64,000 bases of DNA from Hortaea werneckii. Its lineage: Eukaryota; Ascomycota; Dothideomycetes; Mycosphaerellales; Teratosphaeriaceae. The stretch is taken from contig JBAOKB010000154.1 in assembly GCA_037044905.1 (NCBI GenBank), positions 529,364 to 593,363 on the forward strand, in the 5' to 3' direction. A program made the translations under genes and the position numbers. Position 1 is the stretch's first letter; each line of letters begins with the position of its first letter. Below are positions 1 through 11,466 of the stretch, one piece after another. The notes beneath the pieces were generated by a model, which ran no database searches, was not told the DNA's origin, and saw only the letters and a program-made list of their open reading frames with translations.

Positions 1-2
1 TG

Positions 3-686
3 ACGAGTGCCGGCAAACCTCTCAAAGCACCCGGCGCGCACTTCCGCGACAGCGATCGCAAACGCGATAGTAGCGTCCCCCCGCCTGGTCTGTTCTTCAG
101 TCCTACCGCCCAAGCCGCCGGCGGCGCGGGTGCTGGCGCTGGCGCAAGGGAAAGTATGCGGAACTCCCAAATGCTCCCCGCGGGGTACTACGCGAGTCCC
201 TCCGCGCAAGCGGGCGGCGGCGCAGGCTCGATGACGATCGGCGGCGATCACAGGGCAAGCACCCTGGCGCCTTACGCAAGACACAGTTCCTACAACGCTT
301 CGCCGCCTGAGTCGCCCAGCCACAACCCCTACCGACATAGCGTGGCCGGCGCAGCGGGCGGTGCGCGCGCCAGCTCCCACGACCGTGGAAGACTGCGGGC
401 GTCGCGGGACGGCTATGGCGCGTCCAGTGCGCGAAACAGCTATTTCGATCCCGCGAACGCGAGACATTCCGCGTATCTCGACCCCGGTGCTGCGAGTGGA
501 GCGCATAGGAATTCCCGACATAGTGGCATCTACGGACAGCAGCAAGCCGGCAGTCGGAGTAGTTTGGCCGTAGGAGGAGGGAGGCAGTCTCGACATGCGA
601 GCCGGGACGATCTGGGCGGGAGTCGGGCGCCGAGTGCGTATTTGGAGGATTTGTTTGATCATTCCACGGGGATGCAGGAGAGGTGA
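3..686 (+). CDS. 3' end of unknown Ser/Arg/Tyr-rich protein (partial)
   Basis: An open frame runs from the left edge to a TGA at 684-686, so only the last ~227 residues are in the window. The visible part is low-complexity and rich in Ser, Arg, Gly, Ala, Tyr and His, with recurring RHS/RNS and YxDPxxA patterns. It has no membrane segment or recognisable domain. The ATG at 156 is internal, because the same frame is open upstream of it. Such tails are common at the cytoplasmic C-terminus of fungal membrane or polarity proteins, but nothing here allows a name. A separate small gene starting at 156 cannot be excluded. Confidence 0.5.
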   Translation, partial: TSAGKPLKAPGAHFRDSDRKRDSSVPPPGLFFSPTAQAAGGAGAGAGARESMRNSQMLPAGYYASPSAQAGGGAGSMTIGGDHRASTLAPYARHSSYNASPPESPSHNPYRHSVAGAAGGARASSHDRGRLRASRDGYGASSARNSYFDPANARHSAYLDPGAASGAHRNSRHSGIYGQQQAGSRSSLAVGGGRQSRHASRDDLGGSRAPSAYLEDLFDHSTGMQER

Positions 687-1467
687 TGAGGAGGGTTTAT
701 GATGGCAGTAGTTGGAGGCAAGGGTTTGGATTTTGTTGTTTGCGGGAGTTTTTGGGCATGAGAAAAAAACGGAGGCGGGAGGCTTGGGAGGGGGGTGAGG
801 AAAGGCGTTGTTGCTTGTCATCATTTGGACACCCTTTTTGGGGGGGTGGCGAGGGCTTTTGAGCATTTCTCAGCGTGATTTAGAGGGGATGAAACAGAGG
901 ATGTTTCTTCCCTCGGGATGTACATAGTCATTGGGCCGTGGAGGCAGAGGAACGTAGAAGTGGTAATATGGTATGATTGCTATCAAAGCACCAGAAAAGT
1001 AATGTAGAAGTTGCCCGGCTATGATTTAGTCACAAGGTGCGAATCATTTTCGTGGCCCTTATGAGACGTATTTTCCCATGCTTGGGCCTTTCAGAGTAAC
1101 TCCCTGCAAAGATATTTTGTTTGTTCACATCCTATGCTATGTACTACAGGCTCAGTACATAGTAGCAGGTATGTAGATCACGGAGTATCGTGCAAGATCA
1201 CGTGTTTCGGTGAGATGGCCAGCATTCACATCGAGATGACAGCCGTTAGCTCCCGCTCAGCTCCAGCCACTCAGCAGCCGAGCCGTTGGAATGCCCATCT
1301 CTAGCGCGTTTTCTCGACGCGACGCACTTTACGCGCTTTCGAGCTTCAGACTTTCTCGACCATTGCCGCTTCCACTACCCTTTACATACCCGCATTGCAC
1401 CGTACTTGCCTTCAACCCTTCCCGCCCGGCGTAGCATTGGTCTCGACTCTCCGAAGCAGTAAGGATT
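687..1467. other. Intergenic, 3' flank of partial gene and cdc6 promoter
   Basis: About 780 bp without a convincing coding frame. The part just before cdc6 (roughly 1300-1345) has several ACGCG/GCGCG cores, including GCGCGTTTTC and TTTACGCGC. These resemble MBF/E2F-type G1/S elements, as expected for a Cdc6 gene. This is a by-eye match only. Confidence 0.35.
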
Positions 1468-3483
1468 ATGTCTGCTGTTCTAGGGAAGCGCACGCGTGCT
1501 GCGGTAGACACACCAGGTACGATACACCCAATACCTTGCAATGGCGCAGCACGCGTAGGGACTAACAAGTTCGCAGAAAAGGTAGCTACACGCTCCTCAA
1601 AAAGGCGAATTGTCGTAAACGAGCCGAATGATGAGAACGCCAACCCCTTTGTCCACCATGACGATCATCATGTCGCCGCTGGAAATGATGAGATGGAAGT
1701 GGAGGAGCCGGAGAGGCCGGTGAAGAAGACGCGCACTTCGACGCGGACTGTACCTGCTAAGCACGGTGCATCGGAGCGAAGGGTAGCCGTCTCGCCTGCC
1801 AAAGTTAGAGATCACTTCCACACTTCCAAGCCCGAGGTCCGTGACGACGCGGATGGAAAGAACGACTCGTCAAAGACTTCTCCGCAAACTCCTCGGCGAC
1901 GCGACGCGCAGGCGAGGAAGGTGCCCATCACCCCGCGACACCGTGTCCTGCTCGGAGGCGGTCAGCCGTCACCACGAACACCTCGCACCCGGCCACGCCT
2001 TCCAATGGTACGACTGCCGTGTATAACCAGGCCCGGCAACTGTTCTCCAGATGTTCTGCGCCAGGCAGGTTGGTCGGACGCGATAGTGAGCGGCAAGACT
2101 CAACACTTTCGTCGAGCGATGCATCGAGTCGGAATCGGCCGGCTGTCTGTACGTGTCCGGTCCGCCGGGAACGGGCAAGAGTGCGCTTGTCGATGAGGTG
2201 GTGCGCCAGTACACGGATTCTGAGCACTTGCAGCTGGCTGTTGTCAATTGCATGAGTGTTCGCAATGCCAAGGACCTTAGTCAAAAGCTGTCAGAAGATC
2301 TTGGCCTGAAGAAAGATGCCACCTTCTCCTACCTCCGGTCGTGTTTTACACAAGCCAAGGCTGGTGGTGAGAAGAAGTTTCTGGTGATTCTGGATGAGGT
2401 GGATACGCTGGTCGACCTGGATCTGGAATTGCTATACAACCTGTTTGAGTGGTCTATGCAGCCATCCTCTAGGCTGGTCCTCCTCGGCATTGCCAACGCG
2501 CTGGATCTTACCGATCGCTTCTTGCCGAGATTGAAGGGCCGAAACTTGAAGCCGGAGCTGTTACCATTCATGCCCTACAATGCCGCGCAGATTGCCGAGG
2601 TGCTCACGACCAAGCTCAGGAGTTTACAAGAAGCGGAGATGGCAGCTGTGCCATTCCTTCAACCAGCAGCTATACAATTTTGCGCGAAGAAGGTGGCCTC
2701 ACAGACGGGTGACCTGCGAAAAGCGTTCGATATTTGCCGCAGAGCAATTGACATGGTGGCATTGGAGACGGCCGAGAAAGACGCAGAGAAGGCTCTCCAG
2801 GACAGCCCGTCCAAGACTCCTTTGATGGAGAACGTAAATCTGTCATCCCCAACAACTCCACGCTCGCCCATGAAATGCCCAGAAAAGAATCGACCGACAG
2901 CGACATATACCCTCGAAACAGCGCCCAAGGCAACCATAGCCCACATGGCCAGAGTCACCGCCCAGGTCTTCGGCAACGGCACCATCCAGCGCCTCGCAAC
3001 CCTCAACCTCCAACAAAAGGCCGTGCTATGCTCCCTCGGCGCGCTAGAGAAACGCAAACGCGAAACCCAAATCGAGAAGACAATGTTCTCCACCCCCTCC
3101 AAACAACGCAACCACGACTCCGCCCCGACGATCAAACAGCTCTACGACGCCTACACGAGCCTCTGCAAGCGCGAGAAGCTCCTCCACCCCCTCACGAGCG
3201 TCGAGTTCCGCGACGTCGTCTCCGGTCTCGAGACCCTGAGTCTGATCCTGCCCGTCGACGGCCGGAATGGGAGTTTCGTCGTCCCCATTACTCCTTCCAA
3301 GACGCCTGGGAGGCGGGGCGGAGCGGCAAAGGTAATGGGTTTGTCGGCGGTCTAGGTGCGACGACGAGCGGGGATGAGAAGCGCGTGTCGAGTGGCGTCG
3401 GGTATAAGGAGTTGGCTGGGGCGTTGGAAGGGGCTGGCGCTGAGCTGTTGAGGGAGATTTTGGATGGGGATGGTTTGTTTTAA
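1468..3483 (+). CDS. cdc6: Cell division control protein 6 (Cdc6/Cdc18), AAA+ replication licensing ATPase, with three apparent frameshifts
   Basis: Cdc6 loads the MCM helicase at ORC-bound origins in G1. The N-terminus is basic with many CDK-type S/T-P sites (SPQTPRR, PITPRHR, PSPRTPRT). Then come a conserved VYNQARQLF...GRDSER block (~2015-2093), Walker A GPPGTGKS (~2160), Walker B ILDEVD (~2388), a sensor-1 region LLGIANALDL (~2490) and a C-terminal winged-helix region. The conserved blocks lie in three frames. A C seems missing in the CCC at 1988-1990, one base is missing near 2096-2099, and another between about 3310 and 3340. The C-terminal block DEKRVSSGVGYKEL (~3370-3412), typical of fungal Cdc6, is in frame 1, whereas the frame carrying the ATPase stops at 3355. 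Introns do not explain these: the blocks are contiguous and no usable GT-AG pairs lie between. The corrected protein would be ~672 aa. The gene is essential in other fungi, so this is either consensus error or a decaying extra copy. Confidence 0.9.
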
Positions 3484-4480
3484 AGCAAAATGTGGTTGTC
3501 TTTTTTTTTTTTTTTCCGCTGTAGCATATGCGGATGGTGCTCTGATGAGAAAACTCTGCGTGGCCTTCTTATATGGGTCGGCGTTAGGGTTTTTCAAGGA
3601 TCCGGGTTTTTCTAATTAGCGATGGTGTTTGGATGGGATGGGATGGCATGTCCTTTTACATCAGCGCAGCACGCAGTGTTCGAGCGTCCTGTGACTAGCA
3701 TACCTTCTCGACAAAGACGATCTAAGTTCATTACCTTATCCACTTGATCACCTTTCCTTCTTCTCACTATCATGTCTATCTCTCTTTGTCTCTCCTTCAG
3801 GATCTTGGTCAGGCGCCCCACTGTGCATTGCTGTGACTTCTACTCGCCATAACACGGCATTCCGTGGATCACCTGTTCGAGAACACGAGGAGTGTACGTG
3901 TGATGCTGGAGGGAAGGCTGCAACAATGTAAAAGTATAATTTGAACCCAATTGCTTTCGCCATCACGACGTTCTGTGCATGGATCGTTTCGGGAGACATG
4001 GACGAATGTGTGCTGGCCGGAAAGCTACTACGTTACTGGTGTTCAATTGAGGAACAATCTACTTGCTCCGATTTGATTTCCCCGTTCAACGGTAGTGATT
4101 CGATTCGCGGACGAATTAAGGTGATCCTCGTTGCAAATTTCCTTGTTTGCAGTACAGCTTTTTACAAGCGTGGCGTTTATCGTATATTGACACAGGTAGA
4201 TTGTTGGTCTACATGCGGCATTTGAACGTCGATGCTGTTACCTTCACATCGCATGGCCACCAAAGATCGACACTCAACATATGAAGATCGATCTAGAGTC
4301 GCTAATGCATCTGGGGTTTGTCAAGGCGACACTTGAACAGGGCAAAGAGAGATGTGGAGAAACAGAAGAAAGATCGTAGATAGATTTTATCTCGACTAGA
4401 AAAGAAACCCAATCACCCAAAAAAAAAAAGGAGACAATGAAAATAACCCCAACCCTGACCAACCCTAACGTGCCCCCTTC
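3484..4480. other. Intergenic between convergent cdc6 and HAM-8-like gene
   Basis: About 1 kb between two 3' ends, with a T15 run at 3501-3515. Short open frames on both strands show no family resemblance or splice structure. No gene is called. Confidence 0.5.
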
Positions 4481-6122
4481 TCATTGTCGTCGCGGCGAGG
4501 CGGGAAAGTCCATATGAGGAGGCCTGGAATGCGGCGAAGCCAAGCCCGGGCTCAGCGGCGCCTCGTACGCCCCCGGGATGGGCACAGACTCGTAGACCTG
4601 TTCGCCAGGCGCGGCGCCGAAATGCTCCTGCTGCTGTTCCCGCGGCGGCGCAGGATGTTCGGCCATCAGCGGCGACCGTTGGTCTTCTTCTGGCCGAGGA
4701 GGCGTGGGTGACCTTTCCCGCGTCGTGTGGTGGGTTTGTACGGGTGCGAAACCGACCTGCGCCATTTTGGGCGTCGCGCCTTGGATCTTGATGGGCGGGG
4801 CTTGGAGGTGGAAGGGTCGCGGTTGGGCCTTCTGCGCGACGGGGTCGACGTATTGGGTCGAGCCTTCTTCGGCGTCCGGAGCGTTGCTGTAGTAGTCTGT
4901 AGGCGCTTTCCAGCCGCCTTCGCGTGGACTCATGTACCCCGGCGGCGCGAGGCCGGGAGTGTTGGGCGCGGATTGGCCGCGCAGCTGGGCGAGGTAGAGA
5001 TCGCTTCTTGCCCTGTCTCGCGTGGCCATCGACTTGCGGAGCTGCCGCTTCGAGTAGAAGCGGTAGAAGACTATGCCGTAGACCGCGATGGTGATTGTCT
5101 CGACTACAATCTCGATAACGCAGCAGACAATGCTCCAGTTCTGAAGTCGGCAGACTAGGTCGTAGTTGACGTCGTTCTGGAAGAGCTGTTTCCGCTGGTT
5201 ATCTACGCAGGCCCACCCCCACATGTCTTTATTATCGCTGTTGTTCTTCGAGCCTTGCAAAATCCCGGCACCGGTGCCCCACATGATGATACTTAAGACG
5301 AAGAAGGCGGCGGCGAAGGCTGTATAGTATACCGCTGCCTTTTCCGCTCGTCGATGGCCTCCCTTCCAGTATGCGTAGAAGACGACCAGACAGGCGAAGA
5401 GGGATATACAGGCAATTACTAGAAGAACGATCTGTGGCCACGTTTTCTGGTTCTCGGCCCACGGAGGCGCGCTGTTCCTGGGCGGCCAATCCTTTTGTCG
5501 CGTTGAAGATGGTGAAGACCGTCGCGAGCATGGCGACAACGATCAAGGAGCAGGAGAAGTTGACGCCACGCAGCAACAGCTTAGCGACTCGTACTCTCGT
5601 TTTGATTTTCTGGCATTAAAGTCAGTACAAGCAACCTCGAATTTGATCATGTCTGAATCTTACAAGGTCCTTGGCTTGTTGCTTCTCAGTCGCTAATTCC
5701 CGCTTCTCTAGCACTTCCTCCTCCTGGAACTTTGGGCTCATAATGTTACCCAAATCGCGAGGCGGGGCGCCTGGCGTCTTCATTGCACTCTTCAGTGGGC
5801 TCTTGAGCGGAGTCTTGGGCACGCTTGGATAATCGTTATTGTCGGTGTCCGGCATCTCGACGGATTCATGTCGATTTACGTATCCGAACCCTACGTCTGA
5901 AGGTTGCGGTTGCGCCATGTAGTGGTTCGAGGGCGGGTTCTTCTGGCTGAATGGCAAGTTCTTCGCTTCGACCGGCGAGTCGACTGCAGTGGCCTCGGCA
6001 AACCGTGCAGTCCGTGGCGACTTTAGAGACGGGGCTCTAAAGGATGGTGCAGTAGAGTCTCCCGAAGAAGCTCTGGACCGTGTCTCAACAGTGAAGGTTG
6101 GCTTCTTCTGCGTGTCTGACAT
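4481..6122 (-). CDS. Tetraspan plasma-membrane protein, HAM-8-like (hyphal anastomosis), with one frameshift
   Basis: Exon 1 is 6122-5664 (153 codons), the intron 5663-5610 (54 bp, GTAAGA...GCCAG) and exon 2 5609-4481; ~528 aa. The cytoplasmic N-terminus has conserved Ser/Thr and proline-rich patches (SPRTARFAEAT, PPSNHYMAQPQPSDVGFGY, KTPLKSPLKSAMKTPGAPPRD). Four membrane segments follow: NFSCSLIVVAMLATVFTIF, WPQIVLLVIACISLF, a third around YYTAFAAAFFVLSIIMW, and CCVIEIVVETITIAVYGIVFY. The Pro-rich tail contains LRGQSAPNTPGLAPPGYMSP. This matches the family I know as hyphal anastomosis-8 of Neurospora, needed for germling fusion. TM1 and TM2 are in different frames: at ~5491-5494 (between NATK and DWPPRNS) one base appears inserted. 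The two segments are only ~20 residues apart with no splice sites, so a frameshift is the best reading. Confidence 0.75.
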
Positions 6123-7454
6123 TCTCGACGTCAGATGATATGTAGATAAATGAGCTTAGGTCAGACAGCTGAGAAAATCCGTCTAGGACGAAGGCGAACA
6201 AGAGACCAGCTCTCTGACTGTCGTAAAAATGCGATTGAATATTAGGAGTTTGTACAGTATGAAAGAGGGAGTCCAGCTGAAGAGAAAGATGCTGTATGGC
6301 GGACTTGGGGGGTAGAAAGAGGACTTCAGCCAGACGGGCGCTTCGCACAGACAGCTGCAGATTGGCTGGATGCAGATGTCGAAGCCGTGACTAGCTCGGT
6401 GAGGTCGGCAATCGTGGAGTCAGGCAAAGGAAACTGACTTGACGGATACTCACCACTTTACTACCGCCAGCGCCAGGACAACCTCTGCCTATTGGAAGAT
6501 GTGATAGGCTGAGCGAGGGCGTGAGAATTGGAGGGTCCTCGAAATAGACGCCCGGGATGGATGCGAGAGCAACAGCTTCTGCATCGGTCGGGAGGGAAGG
6601 GTCTCGGCCTGCAGAAAGCTTGCAGTTTCAGACTCACGATATTCTTGAGCTTGATAGAGAAGCTGTACCAGGAGACTTGAATTTGAGGCACTTGGAAGAA
6701 ATGATGGGGTTTCTTGACGATGTCCAGGACAAATGGAAAATGCTGCTTGCGAGCAGACGTTGACTACTTCTCAATCCATGGTGACAGACCTCGGGCACAC
6801 TCCGCCGGCGTGGGCTGCAAGATATGGCTATGCGAATGGAGGTGAGCTGTTACGCGCCGTGTGATGGTGCAAAAGGTGGGATGATTGGTGATGGAGCGTC
6901 GAGGGTGCATGAGCTTACAGCAACGGTCCCCATGGGCGTTTCCGCCAAGCGTGCTACCACAGCCAATCAATGTGATCGGAGAATTTCCGGACTGCGCTGG
7001 TGAGCGCTTAACACCTCTCTCCCTCCCGACCTCACCTCTTGATAGATGAGATGCATCATTACGACGCTCCATCTTCTTCTCGCCTTACACTTCCTGGTGC
7101 AGCACCGGCAGCAGTGACGAGGCATGTCGCTTTGTGGGGCCAGCTTCAAGTGCTGCGTCGCACACAAGACCAGGTCTGACATGTGGCCGCTAAAATCTCA
7201 CCTATGCGAGCCAGCCCGAAAATAGATTGGTGGCCGGGGCCATGTATCTCCAAAACTTCTTTTTGACTATGCTATGTACCTCTTTCATACATACCGAGAG
7301 TGGCACGGCCAGAAGTTGACACTCGTACATGTACTAATAACAAGAAATTTTGAAGGCCGACGGTAAGCACAACTTCCTCAGAGATGGGGCAAGAGCGCGA
7401 CTACTCTTGGCTCATCGAGATGTCTCATCTGTACGAAGACGATTGCATGTGGTA
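6123..7454. other. Intergenic, 5' flank of HAM-8-like gene
   Basis: 1.3 kb with no confident gene. The only frame with a protein-like composition is 6557-6763 (+), listed separately. The other short open frames overlap each other on opposite strands and have no recognisable content. Confidence 0.4.
6557..6763 (+). CDS. Possible small protein (68 codons), unrecognised
   Basis: An ATG-to-TGA frame ends in a charged, helix-like stretch (THDILELDREAVPGDLNLRH, then EEMMGFLDDVQDKWKMLLAS). This looks more like real protein than the surrounding frames. It could be the last exon of a small gene in the promoter region of the HAM-8-like gene. No family is recognised and no upstream exon could be shown. 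It may be a chance frame. Confidence 0.2.
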   Translation: MDARATASASVGREGSRPAESLQFQTHDILELDREAVPGDLNLRHLEEMMGFLDDVQDKWKMLLASRR

Positions 7455-9726
7455 TCACATGCTCTGTCTCTGATACGCCTCCAGCAAGCCATCATAGAAG
7501 CCATAGAATCTGGTATTCCGATCTTGCGCCAGGTTATTGTTGTGACCTGAATCATTCCGCAAGGCTCGCTTCTTCCCGCGATCCCACTGACTCCTAGGAG
7601 CAATGTATTTCTCTGGAGACTCCAAACCAGGATCTTCTGATTCCAAAGCCGCTGCGAATGATCTGCGATGTATTTGTCCTCTCATTGCAGCGCCGCGTCC
7701 ACATGGCGCAAGCTCCTCCAGCGGCAATGGAACGAATGTCGCCGCGAACTCTTCTGCATGATCACCAGGCGATTCGACTGCGTCTTGGAAAGGATCTCCG
7801 TTCAGGAGTCGGGTTCTACTTGAACTGGTAGATGATCTCGCGCCCTCGCAGTTGTTTGAAGCATTAGTATCATAGTCAATAGCCTCGCGCGGCTGTGCAT
7901 GCGCTGAGTGAAAAGCCGTTGTTAAGAATGACGGTTCTCCTAGGTCCACGAAAGGGTTGCCAGGATCTTCGTAAAGTGTACGGCGAAGTTTCCGGATCTT
8001 CTTCGCAGCGGGCAACTTGATGTATGGACTATTTGGACTGACATTTGACCCTGCCTCGCCTTCCACTACTGTACTGTCAGCGTTTATGGTACGAGCTCTA
8101 TGGGACACAAGCCAGCACTAGAGACGACTCAAATGAGATGGTAAAAAGAAAAAAAAAGGAAAGAAAAGAAAAGAAGAGATTCTGTGATGGCATTAAACAT
8201 TACGTGTGTATGAACAGGATGAAAAACCTACCTTTGACTCACCTTCAACGATTCATCAACATCGTCACGAAGCCAGAAACAATAGTAGCACAATTCCTGA
8301 AACGCAAGATCAGAGGGCCCACTTACCATGCTTCTCGGCATACTCGGACCGTTGCTGCTGCTCCCACTGATGACAACGATCACAGTGGCCGTTGGAATGG
8401 AGGAAGGTGGTCACGGGCCTCTTGCAGCGCTTGCAAACATGCATCAGCTCCTGCGGCGCCTGATCGAAACCTAGAGACATGTCAGAATCGACGGAACCCG
8501 ATCGGTGCCTACTCCCTTTGAACGCATCCGTCGCTTTCGACATCGCTAGAGCGGCTATCTCGCCTGCTGTGAAGTGCGGAGGGGATATCCTACCTTTGTC
8601 GTCTGCGCGTACTTCGGCTATCAAGGTGTCGTCTCGGTAGAAGCGTGCATCGTTGCGTTCTGCTGGCGTGAGAGTGAGGTCTGCAACGGGCAAGTCGGCT
8701 GGTCTCTTAGGGCGCGGCTTGCCTTGGGCGTCTGCTCGACGACATGCAGCCTCATGCTCTCTGCGCTGCGCCGCGTTGGCCTTGGCGTTCAACTCGCTCT
8801 GGATCCTCATCGCTTCGAAGGCGTCGACATTGCCGGATGCTCCGCTCGCTAGCTCCATGTTAGCCAGGTTCTTGCGTACAATGGCATCTCTCTGGTATTG
8901 CGGACGACTATCCGGATTTGCCCTCCGCTTCCCTTCGCGCTCGTCGGACCACGAGCTCGATGGCTTCTCCGGGTGCTGGTCCTTTCGGGATCCAATGTAG
9001 TCGCGCCGCTCAGCCGAGCTCATCTTAACAATCTGCGACTTGTCCTTGAAAGCGTCTGAGAGGCGACGGCCGGCCGACGCGAACAGGCTGGACAAGCTAC
9101 CGCGGCGTGATCCAGGGCGACTGCTCCCTGTCTGTGTCAGTGCGATCGGCCTTATTGAAAGAAGACTTGGAAGAGCCTCTGGATCCAGGCCGAGGGCGAT
9201 TAGGGGAAGCAGGGGGTGTGGGCCTTGTTGATGACCATCCGCCGCGGATGGTAGAGGAATCAAATCTACCGTCGGCGTCCCTGTATATTCTGGGGACGGT
9301 GCTGTTGGATGACGATGCAGACGCTTGATGTGAAATGGTCGGAGCGGATTTGGTCGTAGAGGTCTTGACAGGAGTTGGCCGTTGAGGACCTACTGGCTTT
9401 CTTCTAATTGCTTCGGTGGCTTGTTGAGCTGTTCTCTGATCAGCAGAAACGATAGGCTTCCTGCCCGGCCCTGCCGGGTACGTAGAATGGTGGTTGACTT
9501 TCTCCTTACTTGACCTGGCGTTAGATGACCGACCAGCAGCTGCTGCAGCCGCTGCAGCGGCGTTCGTGTTGTACTTTTTATCCTTCGGCGGCGGCGGCGG
9601 CGGCGACGAGGTGGCGGAAGGACGAAGGGTATCTCTCATTCCGATCGCTTTGTCACCAATGTAATGAGCATCCTGGATGGCAAAGTAGTCTGACATACCG
9701 AAAGGGTTGTTCTCGAAATTGGACAT
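7455..9726 (-). CDS. Hypothetical protein with C-terminal C4 zinc ribbon, 2 exons proposed
   Basis: The start chosen is the ATG at 9726 (MSNFENNPFGMSDYFA). An upstream in-frame start at 9858 reads like 5'UTR. The N-terminus is low-complexity (PPPPPP, a ten-Ala run, Ser/Pro-rich). A charged region with FEAMRIQSELNAKANAAQRR follows, then a zinc ribbon CKRCKRPVTTFLH...CDRC (~8365-8420). At 8327 a clean donor (CATG|GTAAGT) can be joined in phase to an acceptor at 8069 (GTACAG|TAGTGG). This adds a 204-codon exon (8068-7455) with LRRTLYEDPGNPFVDLGEPS; the intron would be ~258 bp, long for this window. Without splicing the protein stops at 8310 and the 7455-8068 frame has no ATG of its own, which favours one gene. 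The N- and C-terminal parts change frame at ~9110-9135: either a one-base indel, or an intron with donor near 9275 (GACG|GTAGAT) and acceptor ACAG near 9120. Function unknown. Confidence 0.45.
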
Positions 9727-9858
9727 GATGGAGGTACTTACCGGTTTGTTCGTAGTACTAAAGGTGCCTTCGTTGAGTTTTGTTTCTGTATGTGTGTGTA
9801 GGATGATGTTCGGTGTAGCCTGCTTGCACCGGAAACAGAAAATGAGAACGTCTGACAA

Positions 9859-10325
9859 TGGAGAGTGACCGCGCTGCTTGGCGGATGGCGCTCGACAATA
9901 ACCTTATACTACTTGCATCGGGCAAGTCAAAGAACGTAGAAGAAACAAAGAGCAGGAAAAGCCGAACACACGAGACACTGCCTCTCAGACTGCGAGGAAA
10001 CAAGAGGCATTGTACTCACGGACAGAATTGTATGAGAGACAAAGGATCTTTGTTCATGAACAATGTCATACGCTAGCTGTGTCTGACTCTCATGAAAGAA
10101 AAATGATCAACGTCTGAAGGATGGAAAAGCCTCCGTCGCAGTCGATGCATGATGTGATCTGTAGACAAAGGGAATTAACAGAGGTCGGGATGGCGACACA
10201 ATGTTTTAGAGATCCAAAGCAAACCCAAACGCCTTAAGACATGTCAGTGAGCTTTCCGTGTATGGCCAGGTTAATGAGAATCGTACCTGAGCTCTCATGA
10301 CGATGCTCATTAAGTATTAAAAAGG
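9859..10325. other. Intergenic, promoter of zinc-ribbon gene and 3' flank of GPI-protein gene
   Basis: About 470 bp between the two minus-strand genes. No coding signature or notable repeat was seen. Confidence 0.4.
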
Positions 10326-11466
10326 CTATAGCATGAAAGCCAGACCAGCGACAGCAAGCGCTGCCGTGATGAGGGTGGTGAAGAGATTGGTGCCGAGACC
10401 AGTGGCGGCGCCTGGCGACGGCACAATGTTGGAGGTGTTGCCGTAGTCAACACCAGATGGGTAGCTGCTGGCGACGGCACGGCAGTTGGGGCCCGGGCAG
10501 CTCTCCATGGTGGTAGGGTATGGCGCGCTGGAACCGCCGTTGCTGCCACCTGCAGACGGAGCTGGGGAGGTGTTGGCAGAGCCAGCGCAGTCATCGCCGG
10601 TGCAAGATGGTGAGCCCGCGCCACCTGTAGGTGCTTGGACCTGGCCATCTCCAATCTGGGTGACGGGCGAGCTGCCACCGGGAGCTGCGGAGCCAGAGCC
10701 AGAGCCAGAGCCACCGCAGTCGTCTCCATCGCAAGCAGGGGAGCCACCGCTGGGAGCTGCAGAACCTGAGCCACCGCAGTTGTCTCCATCGCAAGAAGGC
10801 GAATCGCCACCTGATGGCGTGTTGCCAGAGGGCTTCCGCCAGGAGTCTGGTTGCCGGAGCCATTGCAGTCGTCGCCATTGCATGCCGGACCAGTAGCAGC
10901 TGGCGGGCTACCACCGTTGTTGTTGCCGCCTGCAGGCGTCGTGTTGGCAGCCGGGTTGGTGACAGGCACGCCGTTGGTGGCCTTGCAGCCACATGGCTCA
11001 GTGATTGTCACAGTCGGCGTCTCCTTGCCGCATACTGTGCATTCCTTTTCGGTGACTGTGAAGCCGTCTGGAATATGAGTAGGACCCGGGTAAAAGTCGG
11101 CTTGTCGTCTGTGCAGCTCTCGGTGACAGTGTATGTCGCAGGCACCATACCGGTCGGGCAGAGAGACATGTAGGTCGTCGTGTAGGTCGTCGTGTAACCG
11201 GGGCCAGTTGGCTTCGATGATGAGGAGCTCATCATCTCGCACTCAGGGCAGACTGTGAGGGTCACACCGTTGGTTATGGTGATCATGGTCTCCATGGACA
11301 TAGTCGGGCAGTCGTCGATGGTAAGAGTCACATACGACGTTGACGAAGTCGGGGTAGGGGCTGGTGAGCTTGAGCCTGCCTCGTATGCAGGTGGAGCAGC
11401 CGTGGTTTGGGCATAGGCTCCAGAAGCGGCGAGCGCCGCAGCAGCAGCAGATCTTCTGATCTTCAT
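10326..11466 (-). CDS. GPI-anchored cell-wall protein with CxGDxC repeats, with two frameshifts
   Basis: The start at 11466 gives a signal peptide (MKIRRSAAAAALAASGAYA, then QTT). The mature part has two cysteine-containing modules of a type seen in fungal wall proteins (YVTLTIDDCPTM...VTLTVCPEC and PTVTITEPCGCK). A Gly/Ser/Pro-rich region follows with five degenerate C-x4-C units (CNGDDC, CDGDNC, CDGDDC, CTGDDC, CPGPNC). The C-terminus is hydrophobic (GTNLFTTLITAALAVAGLAF), as expected for a GPI-attachment signal. The frame changes twice. A T appears lost from the run at 11092-11095 (between DDKPTF and YPGPTHIPDG), and a C from the run at 10830-10832 (between NQTPGGSP and SGNTPSGG). Both junctions make continuous repeat-like protein if one base is restored, so introns are unlikely. 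Role: wall structure or surface. No enzymatic domain is visible. Confidence 0.7.
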
